In this document: positions 7,584 through 15,371 of the stretch, piece by piece
How positions within the stretch are numbered: the first letter of the stretch is position 1
Layout: every line of letters starts with the position of its first letter
From: Frondihabitans sp. PAMC 28766
Lineage (GTDB): Bacteria > Actinomycetota > Actinomycetes > Actinomycetales > Microbacteriaceae
Assembly (NCBI RefSeq): GCF_001577365.1
Contig: NZ_CP014513.1
Location: 1,550,001 to 1,614,000 of the forward strand
Reading direction: 5' to 3'
DNA length: 64,000 nucleotides
Program-made: the position numbers and the translations under genes
The notes under the pieces: generated by a model
The model's database searches: none
What the model was told of the DNA's origin: nothing
Seen by the model: the letters and a program-made list of their open reading frames with translations, nothing else

Positions 7584-8846
7584 ATGTCCGACCTCGATCT
7601 GAGCCAGCCGCTGACCCCACCGGAGGAGCCCGCCCAAGGCATCGCTCTCACACCGCCCGCCGCGGTGCCCGAGATCGACAACGACCAGGCCGTCGGCATG
7701 GTCGCGATCCCCGCCGACAAGCAGTCCGAGCTTCAGCAGAAGGCCGCCCAGTTCGTCGCGAGCCTCGCCGAGGAGGAGCCTGGCAGCCCGGCCTTCACCA
7801 AGAAGATCGACGACATCGTTCGCATGGGCGAGAAAGAGATCACGTCGAGCTCGGCGGTCTCGAACCGCATGCTCGAGCGCCCGTCGACGTCGCTGGCTGC
7901 GATCAAGGGCAAGGGCGACGCCGCAGCCCCGCAAGCGAAGGTGGCCAAGAGCCTGCAGGATCTCCGCTCCACGATCACCGATCTCGACCCCGCGCGTGCC
8001 GAGATGACTGGTGTGCGCCGAGTGCTCGGCCACCTGCCCGGCAGCAAGAAGATCACCCACTATTTTCAGCGGTACGAGTCGTCGCAAAAGCAGCTCGACG
8101 CCATCGTCAACGCGCTCGTCTCCGGCCAGGACGGCCTGCGCAAAGACAACGCGTCGATCGAGCTGGAGCGCCAGAACCTCTGGACGACGATGGGCAAGCT
8201 CAGCGAGTACGCCACCCTCGCCGCGGCCCTCGACGAGGCCACCAGCAAGAAGGCCGACGAGCTCCGCGCCACCGACCCGAAGGCCGCCGACTCGCTGCTG
8301 GCCGACGCGCTGTTCCCGATCCGCCAGCGCCGGCAGGACCTCACGACGCAGATCGCCGTGTCGGTGCAGGGCTATCTCGCCCTCGACATGATCCGCAAGA
8401 ACAACCTCGAGCTGATCAAAGGCGTCGAGCGGGCTCGCACCACGACCGTCGCAGCCCTCCGCACAGCGGTCGTCGTCGCGCAGGCCCTGGCAAACCAGCG
8501 ACTCGTGCTCGACCAGATCGGCGCCCTCAACGAGGCGACGAACACGATGATCGGCCGCACCAGCGAGCTGCTCAAGCAGCAGACGGGCATGATCCACGAG
8601 CAGGCGACCAACTCGGGCGTCAGCGTCGAGACGCTGCAGCACGCCTTCGACAACGTCTTCGCGACGATGAACGACATCGACAGCTACCGTGCCAAGGCCG
8701 TCGAGGGTATGCAGAGCACCGTCACGGCGCTCGAGGGCCAGATCGAGCGGTCGCGCAGCTACCTCGAGCGCAGCCGCTCCGAGCAGGTCCGCGACGGGCA
8801 ACTCGGCAGCGGCACGACGACCACCCCGGGTGCGATCGAAAGCTAG
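7584..8846 (+). CDS. toxic anion resistance protein, TelA/KlaA family
   Basis: A 420-residue soluble, mostly helical protein of the TelA (tellurite/toxic anion resistance) family. Family features seen are the GVRRVLGHLPGSKKITHYFQRYESSQKQL block (about residues 140-170), the ELERQNLWTTM block and the long C-terminal helices with LALDMIRKNNLELIKGVERARTTTV. The biochemical role of TelA is not established; it is usually linked to envelope stress and to TerD/YceG-type clusters. The second ATG (7584) is preferred over 7578 because GAAGGG then has a six-base spacing. It faces the hypothetical gene at 8862 and heads a group with two YbjQ-type proteins. Confidence 0.92.
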   Translation: MSDLDLSQPLTPPEEPAQGIALTPPAAVPEIDNDQAVGMVAIPADKQSELQQKAAQFVASLAEEEPGSPAFTKKIDDIVRMGEKEITSSSAVSNRMLERPSTSLAAIKGKGDAAAPQAKVAKSLQDLRSTITDLDPARAEMTGVRRVLGHLPGSKKITHYFQRYESSQKQLDAIVNALVSGQDGLRKDNASIELERQNLWTTMGKLSEYATLAAALDEATSKKADELRATDPKAADSLLADALFPIRQRRQDLTTQIAVSVQGYLALDMIRKNNLELIKGVERARTTTVAALRTAVVVAQALANQRLVLDQIGALNEATNTMIGRTSELLKQQTGMIHEQATNSGVSVETLQHAFDNVFATMNDIDSYRAKAVEGMQSTVTALEGQIERSRSYLERSRSEQVRDGQLGSGTTTTPGAIES

Positions 8847-8861
8847 AGCAAGGGCGAGGGG

Positions 8862-9689
8862 TCAGATCTCCAGGCTCGACTGGGCGAAGCGGTCCGACAG
8901 GAAGGCGCCGTTGACGAGCAGCGCCGAGGCGTCCTGCTCGATCGCGGCGTCTCGCATCCTGCCGACCGCCTCGTCGAGGGTCTCGAGCTGCGCGACGAGA
9001 AGGTCGGCGGCGGTCGACCCGTCGGTGAAGCGGTGCGACCTGGCCCAGTCGGCGGGCAGCGCCACGTAGGCCTTGATCGTGTCGGGCAGGTAGACGGTCG
9101 CCGTGCGACGCACCAGGATCTCGGTGTCTCCGCCCCCGAGGACGCGCGGCAACGTGTCGCGCAACGCACTCGCGATGCGGGCGACGATCTCGCCCGCGGT
9201 GGGCGGGATGCGCCCGTCGAGGCGCGCCGACAGGAGGCGTAGGCCGGTGTCGACATCGGAGTCGTCGACGACCACGTCGGAGCCGGCGGGCGCGACGCCG
9301 AGCACCTGGAGGGCGCGCGCGGCTGACGCGGCGTCACCGGCGGCGTCGGCCGCGACGGCGGCGATCTCGCCCGCGAAGGCGGTCAGCCAGTCGCCGAGCG
9401 ACAGGGTCTTGCGCGAGATGATGACGCCGCCCGAGACGTACGCGGATTCGCCGACGAGACGTTTGCCGTCGAGCCGGAGGGTGAGCGCGTCTTTCGGGGT
9501 GGTCAGCTTCAGCTGCGTGATCGTCCCAGCGCCCCCTGAGAGGCGATCCTTGAGGCTGCGGGCGCGCTCGACCTCGAGCACGCTGTCGACGACGCCGCCC
9601 GGCAGAGCGCGGGCGGCACCCTCGACGAGGCTCGCCATGAGAGCCTGCGGGTCGTCGGTGGGCTGGGCCGAGAGGGGGTTCAGACTCAA
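8862..9689 (-). CDS. conserved hypothetical protein next to TelA
   Basis: A 275-residue soluble protein with no motif I recognise. It has an Ala-rich central helical part (residues 105-135, AGEIAAVAADAAGDAASAARAL) and a beta-rich N-terminal part (KLTTPKDALTLRLDGKRLVGESAYVSGGVIISRKTLSL). No membrane span or signal peptide. It follows the double YbjQ gene on the same strand by 2 bases, so the two are one operon; it converges on the TelA gene. The tight grouping suggests a shared stress role, which is inference. Confidence 0.8.
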   Translation of the reverse strand: MSLNPLSAQPTDDPQALMASLVEGAARALPGGVVDSVLEVERARSLKDRLSGGAGTITQLKLTTPKDALTLRLDGKRLVGESAYVSGGVIISRKTLSLGDWLTAFAGEIAAVAADAAGDAASAARALQVLGVAPAGSDVVVDDSDVDTGLRLLSARLDGRIPPTAGEIVARIASALRDTLPRVLGGGDTEILVRRTATVYLPDTIKAYVALPADWARSHRFTDGSTAADLLVAQLETLDEAVGRMRDAAIEQDASALLVNGAFLSDRFAQSSLEI

Positions 9690-9691
9690 AG

Positions 9692-10516
9692 TCAGCGCCC
9701 GTCGGTGAGAGGGAGCACCAGAGAGGGCGTCGCGATGACGTGATCGTCGCGCAGCGGGCGCACGGCCGTGCCGATGGCGAAGAACTCGGTCGTGTGGCCG
9801 CCCCAGCGGTGCGACTGCGACAGCAGCTGCACGCCGACGATGCCCTCGGCGGCCAGTTGTTCGGCCTCGGCCTGCATGCGGCCCATGGCCAGCTCACGAG
9901 CGTCGTAGAGCGCCTCGGTGTAGGTGGGGATCTCGACGTTCTGCCCCATCGTGCCCATCGACGCCATCATGCCGCGGTGGGCGATGTGGTAGACGCACGT
10001 GCCCATGACGAGGCCCTGCGGCACGTAGCCCGACTGGATCAGCGTCCAGAAATCCTGGCCCGACAGATCGGAGGTGAAGGGGAGGTTCTTGTTGTTGCGC
10101 CACTTGCCCACGGGCGGCGCCTCGTCGGCCACGACGGCCGTGCCGATGGCGATGAACTCGGCGAGGTCGTTGCCATACTCTTTGAACTCGATCTCGAGGC
10201 GGACCCCGACGATGCCGTCGGCGCCGAGCGCCTCGGCCTCGGCCTCCATGCGGGTCATGGCGAGCTCGCGGGCGTGGTACATCGCCTGGCTGAGCTTGTC
10301 CATCTCCATGTTCTTCGACCAGCGGCCCACCTGGATGCCCACGTGGTAGACGCTCGAGCCGAGCACGAGGCCGACCGGTTTGAAGCCGGCCTGGCGCACG
10401 AGCAGGAACTCGTTGACCGAGAGGTCGGAGGTGAAGAGCCGCGCTTTGCCGTCGGCGAGACGCGCCCTCGCATCGGCTGGCAGCGAGACTGCGGAGAGAT
10501 CGGGGGAGTCGGACAT
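9692..10516 (-). CDS. double YbjQ/UPF0145-like (heavy-metal-binding-domain) protein
   Basis: A 274-residue protein made of two homologous halves of the YbjQ/UPF0145 type. Half one covers residues about 25-130 and half two about 145-255. Each contains a FTSDLS segment, a VLGSSVYH or VMGTCVYH segment, an ARELAM.RM.AEAEALGADGIVGV helix-turn, and an EF.AIGTAV end. YbjQ-type domains form oligomers; their ligand is not firmly known. The start ATG at 10514-10516 follows a GAAAGAAC spacer. It is co-directional with the next gene upstream (55-base gap) and the hypothetical protein downstream (2-base gap). Confidence 0.85.
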   Translation of the reverse strand: MSDSPDLSAVSLPADARARLADGKARLFTSDLSVNEFLLVRQAGFKPVGLVLGSSVYHVGIQVGRWSKNMEMDKLSQAMYHARELAMTRMEAEAEALGADGIVGVRLEIEFKEYGNDLAEFIAIGTAVVADEAPPVGKWRNNKNLPFTSDLSGQDFWTLIQSGYVPQGLVMGTCVYHIAHRGMMASMGTMGQNVEIPTYTEALYDARELAMGRMQAEAEQLAAEGIVGVQLLSQSHRWGGHTTEFFAIGTAVRPLRDDHVIATPSLVLPLTDGR

Positions 10517-10571
10517 CGGTGTTCTTTCTGTCGGGCGGTCGGTAGGTGGAGCGAGAGATTCAGGTTGGGCG

Positions 10572-11543
10572 TCAGCGTCGTCGGGTGCGCACGTCGTTGT
10601 CGGTGAGCGGCAGGACGGTCGTCACCTTCGCGGTCGCCGGTCGGTCTTTCGTGCGGAAGTCGCGCATCGGCCCCGGCACCAGGATCGTGCCGATGAAGAC
10701 GGCCTCGGCGTGCAGGTCGACCTCTTCGCCGCAGGGCGTCTCGAACTCGGTGACGCTCTGGTGGGTGATGACGAGGTCGGCGCCCCCGTCGCGCTTGGCG
10801 CGGGCGACCAGCTGGTTGCGCGCGTCGTGACGGGCGGCGTTGACGAGCAGGGTGAGCCCGTCGATCTCCTGGTTGCCGGCCCAGGCCGAGCGCTGCTGCT
10901 TGAGCTGGTAGTCCTCGTGCTTGGTCGACACCGAGAGGCCGAGCGCCATCTCGCGCGGCTGGAAGCCGGAGTGGATGGCGCTGGCGACGTCTTCGGCCGA
11001 GAGGTTGGCGTACCAGATCTCGCCCTGCACCTTCGGGCGTGCGACGAGCGAGGTGTCGACGCTGCGCACCGCCGTGCCGATCGCGGTGAACTCGTACGCC
11101 GACGCGTCGATGCGCACGCGGGTCACCTCGACGCCGACGACGCCCTCGGCGCCGAGCATCCGGGCCTCGGCGAGCATCCGATTGATCGCCTCGTGCCAGC
11201 CGTGTTCGAACGCCTTCACGTAGGGTGCAAAGCCGGCGTAGCCGCCGTGGTCGCCCGAGGTCGTGACGGGGGTCTGATAGCCGAAGGCGTTGCCGCCGAG
11301 GAGGCCTCCGCCAAAACCGCCCATGCCGCCGCCCATGCGCATGCCGTAGTAGTTGCAGCCGTTGCCCGACCAGCCGAGGTTCATGGCGATCGAGCCGAAC
11401 ACCTCGCCTACCGGGGCCAGCCCCGCGCTCTTCGCCGCTGCGGCAGCCGGCGCTGAGAACAGCGACCCGGTCGTGCCGCTGGCGTGCTGCCGGGCAATGC
11501 GCTCATGCGCTGCCGGGGGAAGGCCGTCCGTCCATTGACTCAC
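10572..11543 (-). CDS. second double YbjQ-like domain protein with glycine-rich linker
   Basis: A 323-residue paralogue of the neighbour at 9692. A Gly/Met-rich stretch (GMRMGGGMGGFGGGLLGG, about residues 70-88) precedes the first YbjQ-like half (HEAINRMLAEARMLGAEGVVGVEVTRV..EFTAIGTAV). The second half starts near residue 175 (ANLSAEDVASAIHSGFQPREMALGLSV) and ends with EAVFIGTILV. Both YbjQ-type proteins end in a VLPLTD tail, which supports common descent. The GTG start at 11541-11543 (SQWTDGLP) is the first plausible codon; upstream frame is Arg-rich. Probable first gene of a three-gene operon with 9692-10516 and 8862-9689. Confidence 0.82.
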   Translation of the reverse strand: MSQWTDGLPPAAHERIARQHASGTTGSLFSAPAAAAAKSAGLAPVGEVFGSIAMNLGWSGNGCNYYGMRMGGGMGGFGGGLLGGNAFGYQTPVTTSGDHGGYAGFAPYVKAFEHGWHEAINRMLAEARMLGAEGVVGVEVTRVRIDASAYEFTAIGTAVRSVDTSLVARPKVQGEIWYANLSAEDVASAIHSGFQPREMALGLSVSTKHEDYQLKQQRSAWAGNQEIDGLTLLVNAARHDARNQLVARAKRDGGADLVITHQSVTEFETPCGEEVDLHAEAVFIGTILVPGPMRDFRTKDRPATAKVTTVLPLTDNDVRTRRR

Positions 11544-11650
11544 GTGCTCATCCAAGCACCCCGACCTCGGCGTGACCAGACAGTCCTCAGAACGGCGGAC
11601 TCCCCTTGTGGGGCTGTGCGACACCCGTGGCGCACCGTCAGAATCAGAGG

Positions 11651-12868
11651 GTGCCTTCGATCCTGCATCATCTCTCCCTGCCCTTCCTCCGCGGCAAGTA
11701 CGGCGCCGTCGGCGGGCGACTCGGCGTGCCGCGACCGGATGACGCACCCCAGGCGCACGCTCCCGGCATCGACCCCGATCGCATCCTGATCTTCGGCAAC
11801 GGCGCGGCCGTCGGCTGGGGCGTCCGCAGCCACGACCTGGCGCTGCCCGGCCACCTCGCCCGCAAGCTCAGCGCCCTGACCGGCCGCGGCGTCGACGTCG
11901 ACGTGGTCGCCGACCCGGTCGTCACGATCCGAAGCGCAGCCCAGGCCGTGCCCGTCGATCGCCTCGGCGGCTACGACGCCGTCGTCATCGTGCTCGGCGT
12001 CAGCGACGCACTGCGGCTCACCTCGCTCGGCCGGTGGAAGCAGGGGCTCCTCGAGCTGCTCGACGTCATCGACGCGAACGCGCACGAGACGTGCGAGATC
12101 GTGCTCGTCGGGATCCACCGGCCGAGTTCCATCGCCGCGTTCTCGGTACGGGAGGCCGGCCTCGTCGACCGGCACGGAGAACGCCTCGACGAGGTCACGC
12201 GCCAGATCTGCGAGGCGCGCACCCGCACCCACTTCGTCGAGCCGCCCGAGCTCACGGCCGAGCTGGCGCCCGCCGGCACCGACCGCTTCCGGCTCTGGGC
12301 CCAGGATCACGCCGCGATGCTGGCACCCCTGCTCGACCATCACGTCGGCCGCGGCCCGTCGGCGCGCGACGCACGCCACCAGCCGCAGAGCGACGAGGTG
12401 CGGCTCGAGGCCATCCGCGCTCTGGGCCTCCTCGACTCGCCGGCCGAGAAGCGGTTCGACGACATCACCGAGCGGGCCCGGCTGCTGCTCGGCACGGCCG
12501 GCGCGGCGTTCTCGATCGTCGACGAGGGTCGTCTGTTCAACAAGTCGTTCTCGGGCGTCGGCCGCAGCGAGGTGCCCCTGCGCGGCGCGATGTGCGCGGT
12601 CACGATCCGCAGCGGTCGGCCCTTCGTGGTACCGGACGTGTGGCACGACGACCGGTTCGTGACGCACCCGGCGGTCCGCTTCTACGCCGGCCACCCGGTC
12701 GAGTCGCCCGACGGCGTGCGCATCGGCGCGCTCTGCGTCACCGACCCCGAGCCGCGGTCGGCCGACAGCGTCGACCTCGTGCTGCTGCGTGAGCTCGCCC
12801 TGCTGGTCCAGCGCGAGCTGGCTGCCGGTGCGGCCGAGCCGGAAGAGACACCGGCCGCGGCGGCTTAG
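11651..12868 (+). CDS. SGNH-hydrolase-like and GAF domain fusion protein
   Basis: A 405-residue protein with two parts. Residues about 40-235 resemble an SGNH/GDSL-type fold (strand IDPDRILIFGNGAAVGWGV, where the block I GDS is GNG; later YDAVVIVLGVSDALRLTS resembles the GxND block). Residues about 250-395 are a GAF domain (LGLLDSPAEKRFDDITERARLLLGTAGAAFSIVD, then MCAVTIRSGRPFVVPDVWHDDRF). The missing catalytic Ser in block I makes hydrolase activity doubtful; the SGNH part may bind a ligand. GTG start at 11651 after CAGAGG. Divergent from the YbjQ-type operon and overlapping the epimerase stop by 4 bases at the 3' end. Confidence 0.8.
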   Translation: MPSILHHLSLPFLRGKYGAVGGRLGVPRPDDAPQAHAPGIDPDRILIFGNGAAVGWGVRSHDLALPGHLARKLSALTGRGVDVDVVADPVVTIRSAAQAVPVDRLGGYDAVVIVLGVSDALRLTSLGRWKQGLLELLDVIDANAHETCEIVLVGIHRPSSIAAFSVREAGLVDRHGERLDEVTRQICEARTRTHFVEPPELTAELAPAGTDRFRLWAQDHAAMLAPLLDHHVGRGPSARDARHQPQSDEVRLEAIRALGLLDSPAEKRFDDITERARLLLGTAGAAFSIVDEGRLFNKSFSGVGRSEVPLRGAMCAVTIRSGRPFVVPDVWHDDRFVTHPAVRFYAGHPVESPDGVRIGALCVTDPEPRSADSVDLVLLRELALLVQRELAAGAAEPEETPAAAA

Positions 12869-13830
12869 CGCCCCGCGCGCTCGTCGACGATCTGCCCGAG
12901 GGCGACGTCGAGATACGGATGCGCGAACTCGAAGCCGGCCGCGGTGAGGCGCTCGGGCACGACCCAGCGGCTCTTCAGCACCAGCTCGACCTCGGTGCGG
13001 ATCACGGCCGAGCCGATCTCGAGCATCCAGCGCCACGCCGGAAGCCCGACTCGCACGCCGAGGGCGTGGCGGAGGTCCCGCGTCATGCTGCGGTTGTCAC
13101 TCGGGTTCGGCGACGCGAGGTTCACCACGCCGTCCATGTCGTCGTGCTCACGGATGAACTCGATCGCGCGCAGCACGTCCTCGACGTGGATCCAGCTGAA
13201 CTTCTGCAGCCCGCCCCGGGCGCCGAACGCGTGATACGTGCCGGCCTCCCGACGCGCGGCGGTCTCGGGCCACGGGCCGTCGAGCTGCGGGCCGCCGAGG
13301 CCGAACCTCGCCAAATAGATCAGCGGGATCAGGGCGCTCCCGTCGCCGAGCACGATCGCCATCCGCAGCGCGACCTTGCGTGTGCCGGGAGTCTCGTGCG
13401 AGAAGAACTCGTCCTCCCACGTCGTCGCGATCGACACCGAGAAGCCGTGCCCGATCTCGCCCGTCGACTCGGTCTGGGCGCGGTCTTCGGCGTGCCGGTA
13501 GATCGTCGCGGTCGAGGAGTTGAGCCAGAGGGCCGGCGGAGCCTCGCATCCGGCGACCGCCTCGGCCAGCTCGCGCGTCGTCTCGACACGGGAGCGCAGG
13601 ATCTCACGCCGGTTGGCCTCGTTGTACCGGCAGTTGACGCTCTTGCCGGCGAGGTTGATCAGCATGTCGGCGCCTTCGAGCACGCGCGTCATAGCGGCGG
13701 TGTCGCCCCAGCGCGCGTCGGGCCCAGAGCGCCCGATCAGGCTGACACGCGCGCCCTCCGCGCGGTACGACTCGGCGAGATACGAGCCGATGAAGCCCGA
13801 TGCTCCGGCGAGCACGATATGAAGCGGCAT
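12865..13830 (-). CDS. TIGR01777 family epimerase-like protein
   Basis: A 321-residue extended SDR protein. The NAD(P)-binding motif is IVLAGASGFIGSYLAE at residues 5-20. The family traits LINLAGKSVNCRYNEANRREILRSRVETTRELAEAV and LWLNSSTATIYRHAEDR are clear, and the C-terminus (LPAWRWMLEIGSAVIRTEVELVLKSRWVVPERLTAAGFEFAHP) matches the usual DUF1731 tail of this group. The substrate is unknown. Its ATG overlaps the stop of the DUF4166 gene by one base (TAATG), showing coupling. The partner DUF4166 domain is often fused to such epimerases in other bacteria. Confidence 0.9.
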   Translation of the reverse strand: MPLHIVLAGASGFIGSYLAESYRAEGARVSLIGRSGPDARWGDTAAMTRVLEGADMLINLAGKSVNCRYNEANRREILRSRVETTRELAEAVAGCEAPPALWLNSSTATIYRHAEDRAQTESTGEIGHGFSVSIATTWEDEFFSHETPGTRKVALRMAIVLGDGSALIPLIYLARFGLGGPQLDGPWPETAARREAGTYHAFGARGGLQKFSWIHVEDVLRAIEFIREHDDMDGVVNLASPNPSDNRSMTRDLRHALGVRVGLPAWRWMLEIGSAVIRTEVELVLKSRWVVPERLTAAGFEFAHPYLDVALGQIVDERAGR

Positions 13831-14474
13831 TATTTCCCCTGGTGTTCCGTCTCGACGTTATATGTGAAAAAGCCCGAGTATTCGTACACGCGCCCGATGA
13901 CGGGCATCGACAGCGCTATCGACACGTGCTGCTTCTGGGCGTCGTCGTCGAACCGCTCGGTCAACGTCACCAGCGGGGCGACGAGCGGCAGGATCGGGAG
14001 GCGTCGCCTTCCGACACGCACCCCGACTCCGGTCGACCGAAGCGTCAGCGCCCCGTCGCGCACCGACGCGCCGAGCGAGGCGCTCAGCCGGCGCCCCGGT
14101 CCGAGGTGGTCGACGAGACGCCACGCCCCGCCCTCGCCCCGGTTGTCTGCTGTGATCGCGTCGACCATGACCCGGGTGCCACCCTGGAGATGGAAGGTCC
14201 GCCTCGCGCCGACGGCGATGTCGCCGTGCTGGTCGCGGAGGGGCCGGTTCTCGACGTCGAAGGGCACGCCCTCCTGCCAGACGGGGAATGCGATTCCCTC
14301 TCGCGCGAGCAGTGCCAGGACGGGCCAGAGCCAGCGCCTCGGCGTGCCGACGCGGTCGAACACGCCCGCCCCGCGGCCGACCGACCCGGCCGAGATCTCG
14401 CCGAAGTACTCCCCGAGCCGCGGGTGCAGGCGCGCGAGCTCATCACCGAGCACGATCTCGTAGGGCGACGGCAT
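13830..14474 (-). CDS. DUF4166 domain protein
   Basis: A 214-residue protein. The N-terminal half (LGDELARLHPRLGEYFGEI, then GVFDRVGTPRRWLWPVLALLAREGIAFPVWQEGVPFDVENRPL) is typical of DUF4166, and the C-terminal half is beta-rich (FHLQGGTRVMVDAIT, GRRRLPILPLVAPLVTLTERFDDDAQKQHVSIALSMPVIGRVYEYSGFF), like a lipid-binding fold. It is translationally coupled to the epimerase downstream, suggesting both act on one membrane or fatty precursor; this is inference. Confidence 0.85.
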   Translation of the reverse strand: MPSPYEIVLGDELARLHPRLGEYFGEISAGSVGRGAGVFDRVGTPRRWLWPVLALLAREGIAFPVWQEGVPFDVENRPLRDQHGDIAVGARRTFHLQGGTRVMVDAITADNRGEGGAWRLVDHLGPGRRLSASLGASVRDGALTLRSTGVGVRVGRRRLPILPLVAPLVTLTERFDDDAQKQHVSIALSMPVIGRVYEYSGFFTYNVETEHQGK

Positions 14475-14527
14475 ACGACGACGCTATCGCTCGAGCAGCG
14501 CCGTATTAGCGGCGGCCGTGCTGTGGA

Positions 14528-14719
14528 TCAGCTGCGCGTGCCCGTCTGATCGTCGACGACGGCGTCGACCGCGACCGTGCGAACGGCGTCGATGCCGTTC
14601 TGTGCCGCACCCTTGGTCGTGTAGCTCTCGCTGGAGGCGATGACCTGGCCGTTGGGCGAGACGAGGTTGAAGTGGAACGAACCGGAGTCGGACTTCGTGA
14701 GAACGAACTTGCCTGGCAT
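14528..14719 (-). CDS. YegP-like DUF1508 protein
   Basis: A 63-residue single-domain protein of the DUF1508/YegP family: GKFVLTKSDSGSFHFNLVSPNGQVIASSESYTTKGAAQNGIDAVR matches the family core (GxFxFxLxAxNGxxIxxSExYxxxxxxxxGIxSV). The function is unknown. ATG at 14717-14719 with AAGGGGTAACC upstream. It stands alone between DUF4166 and an OrfA-like gene. Confidence 0.9.
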   Translation of the reverse strand: MPGKFVLTKSDSGSFHFNLVSPNGQVIASSESYTTKGAAQNGIDAVRTVAVDAVVDDQTGTRS

Positions 14720-14782
14720 GGTTACCCCTTGTCGTAGGCGGACCCCGGCCTTTGTGAACCGGGGGAGATCAGCTTAGAGGCG

Positions 14783-15217
14783 TCAGGCGTCGAGCAGCAC
14801 GGCGAGGGCGCCCTTGAGCGCCTCGCGGTCGCGGCGCAGCTTGGCGACCTCGGCCTCGAGCTCGACGATGCGGCTCTCGGCGCCGGCTGCGGCGGAGGGG
14901 CGGCCCGGTCCGCGGCGCCCGTCGGCCGCCGCCTTCTCGGCCGGTGCGACGGTCGTGACGGGTGCGGCGGCCACCGAGGCGGTGGCGGTGGATGCGGCCG
15001 GTGCGGCGGCGGGCTCGGGCTCGCTCGCCTCGACGGCCGGGGCGTTCGCCTTCTCCCAGGCGCGGATCCAACCGCGCAGTGACTGCTCGCCCACGTCGAA
15101 CTGCTCGGCGGTCTCGCGAATGATGCTGCGGTTGCCCGGCTCGGCCTCGCGACGATCCAGAACGCGTGCGAGCGACGCTTCGCGGGTCTCCGGCGTGTAC
15201 TTCTGCTCGAACGGCAT
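14783..15217 (-). CDS. IS3 OrfA-like helix-turn-helix protein, probably domesticated
   Basis: A 144-residue protein. Residues 1-58 look like the helix-turn-helix of IS3-type OrfA (KYTPETREASLARVLDRR..IIRETAEQFDVGEQSLRGWIRAWEKA). A 45-residue Ala/Pro-rich linker follows, then a GRRGPGRPSAAA AT-hook-like patch and a leucine-zipper-type coiled coil at residues 118-140 (SRIVELEAEVAKLRRDREALKGAL), as in OrfA. No OrfB transposase with a DDE triad and no terminal inverted repeats are near, so this is probably a co-opted DNA-binding protein and not a live element. ATG at 15215-15217. Confidence 0.75.
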   Translation of the reverse strand: MPFEQKYTPETREASLARVLDRREAEPGNRSIIRETAEQFDVGEQSLRGWIRAWEKANAPAVEASEPEPAAAPAASTATASVAAAPVTTVAPAEKAAADGRRGPGRPSAAAGAESRIVELEAEVAKLRRDREALKGALAVLLDA

Positions 15218-15371
15218 ATGTGCTCCTATTTCATAATCATTCGGGCTATCACTCGGGATATATGAGCACAGTATGCCCGAAACACCGACGAAAATCCCCG
15301 AGCGTCGCTCGGGTCGCGAAAATCCGCCCGTCCTCCCCGCATTCCCGGGCCGGACGCCTTAAGGTCGGAGT

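Noticed and set aside
14783..15217. Active IS3 element
   Set aside because: No OrfB, no DDE motif and no terminal inverted repeats or target duplication around the gene.
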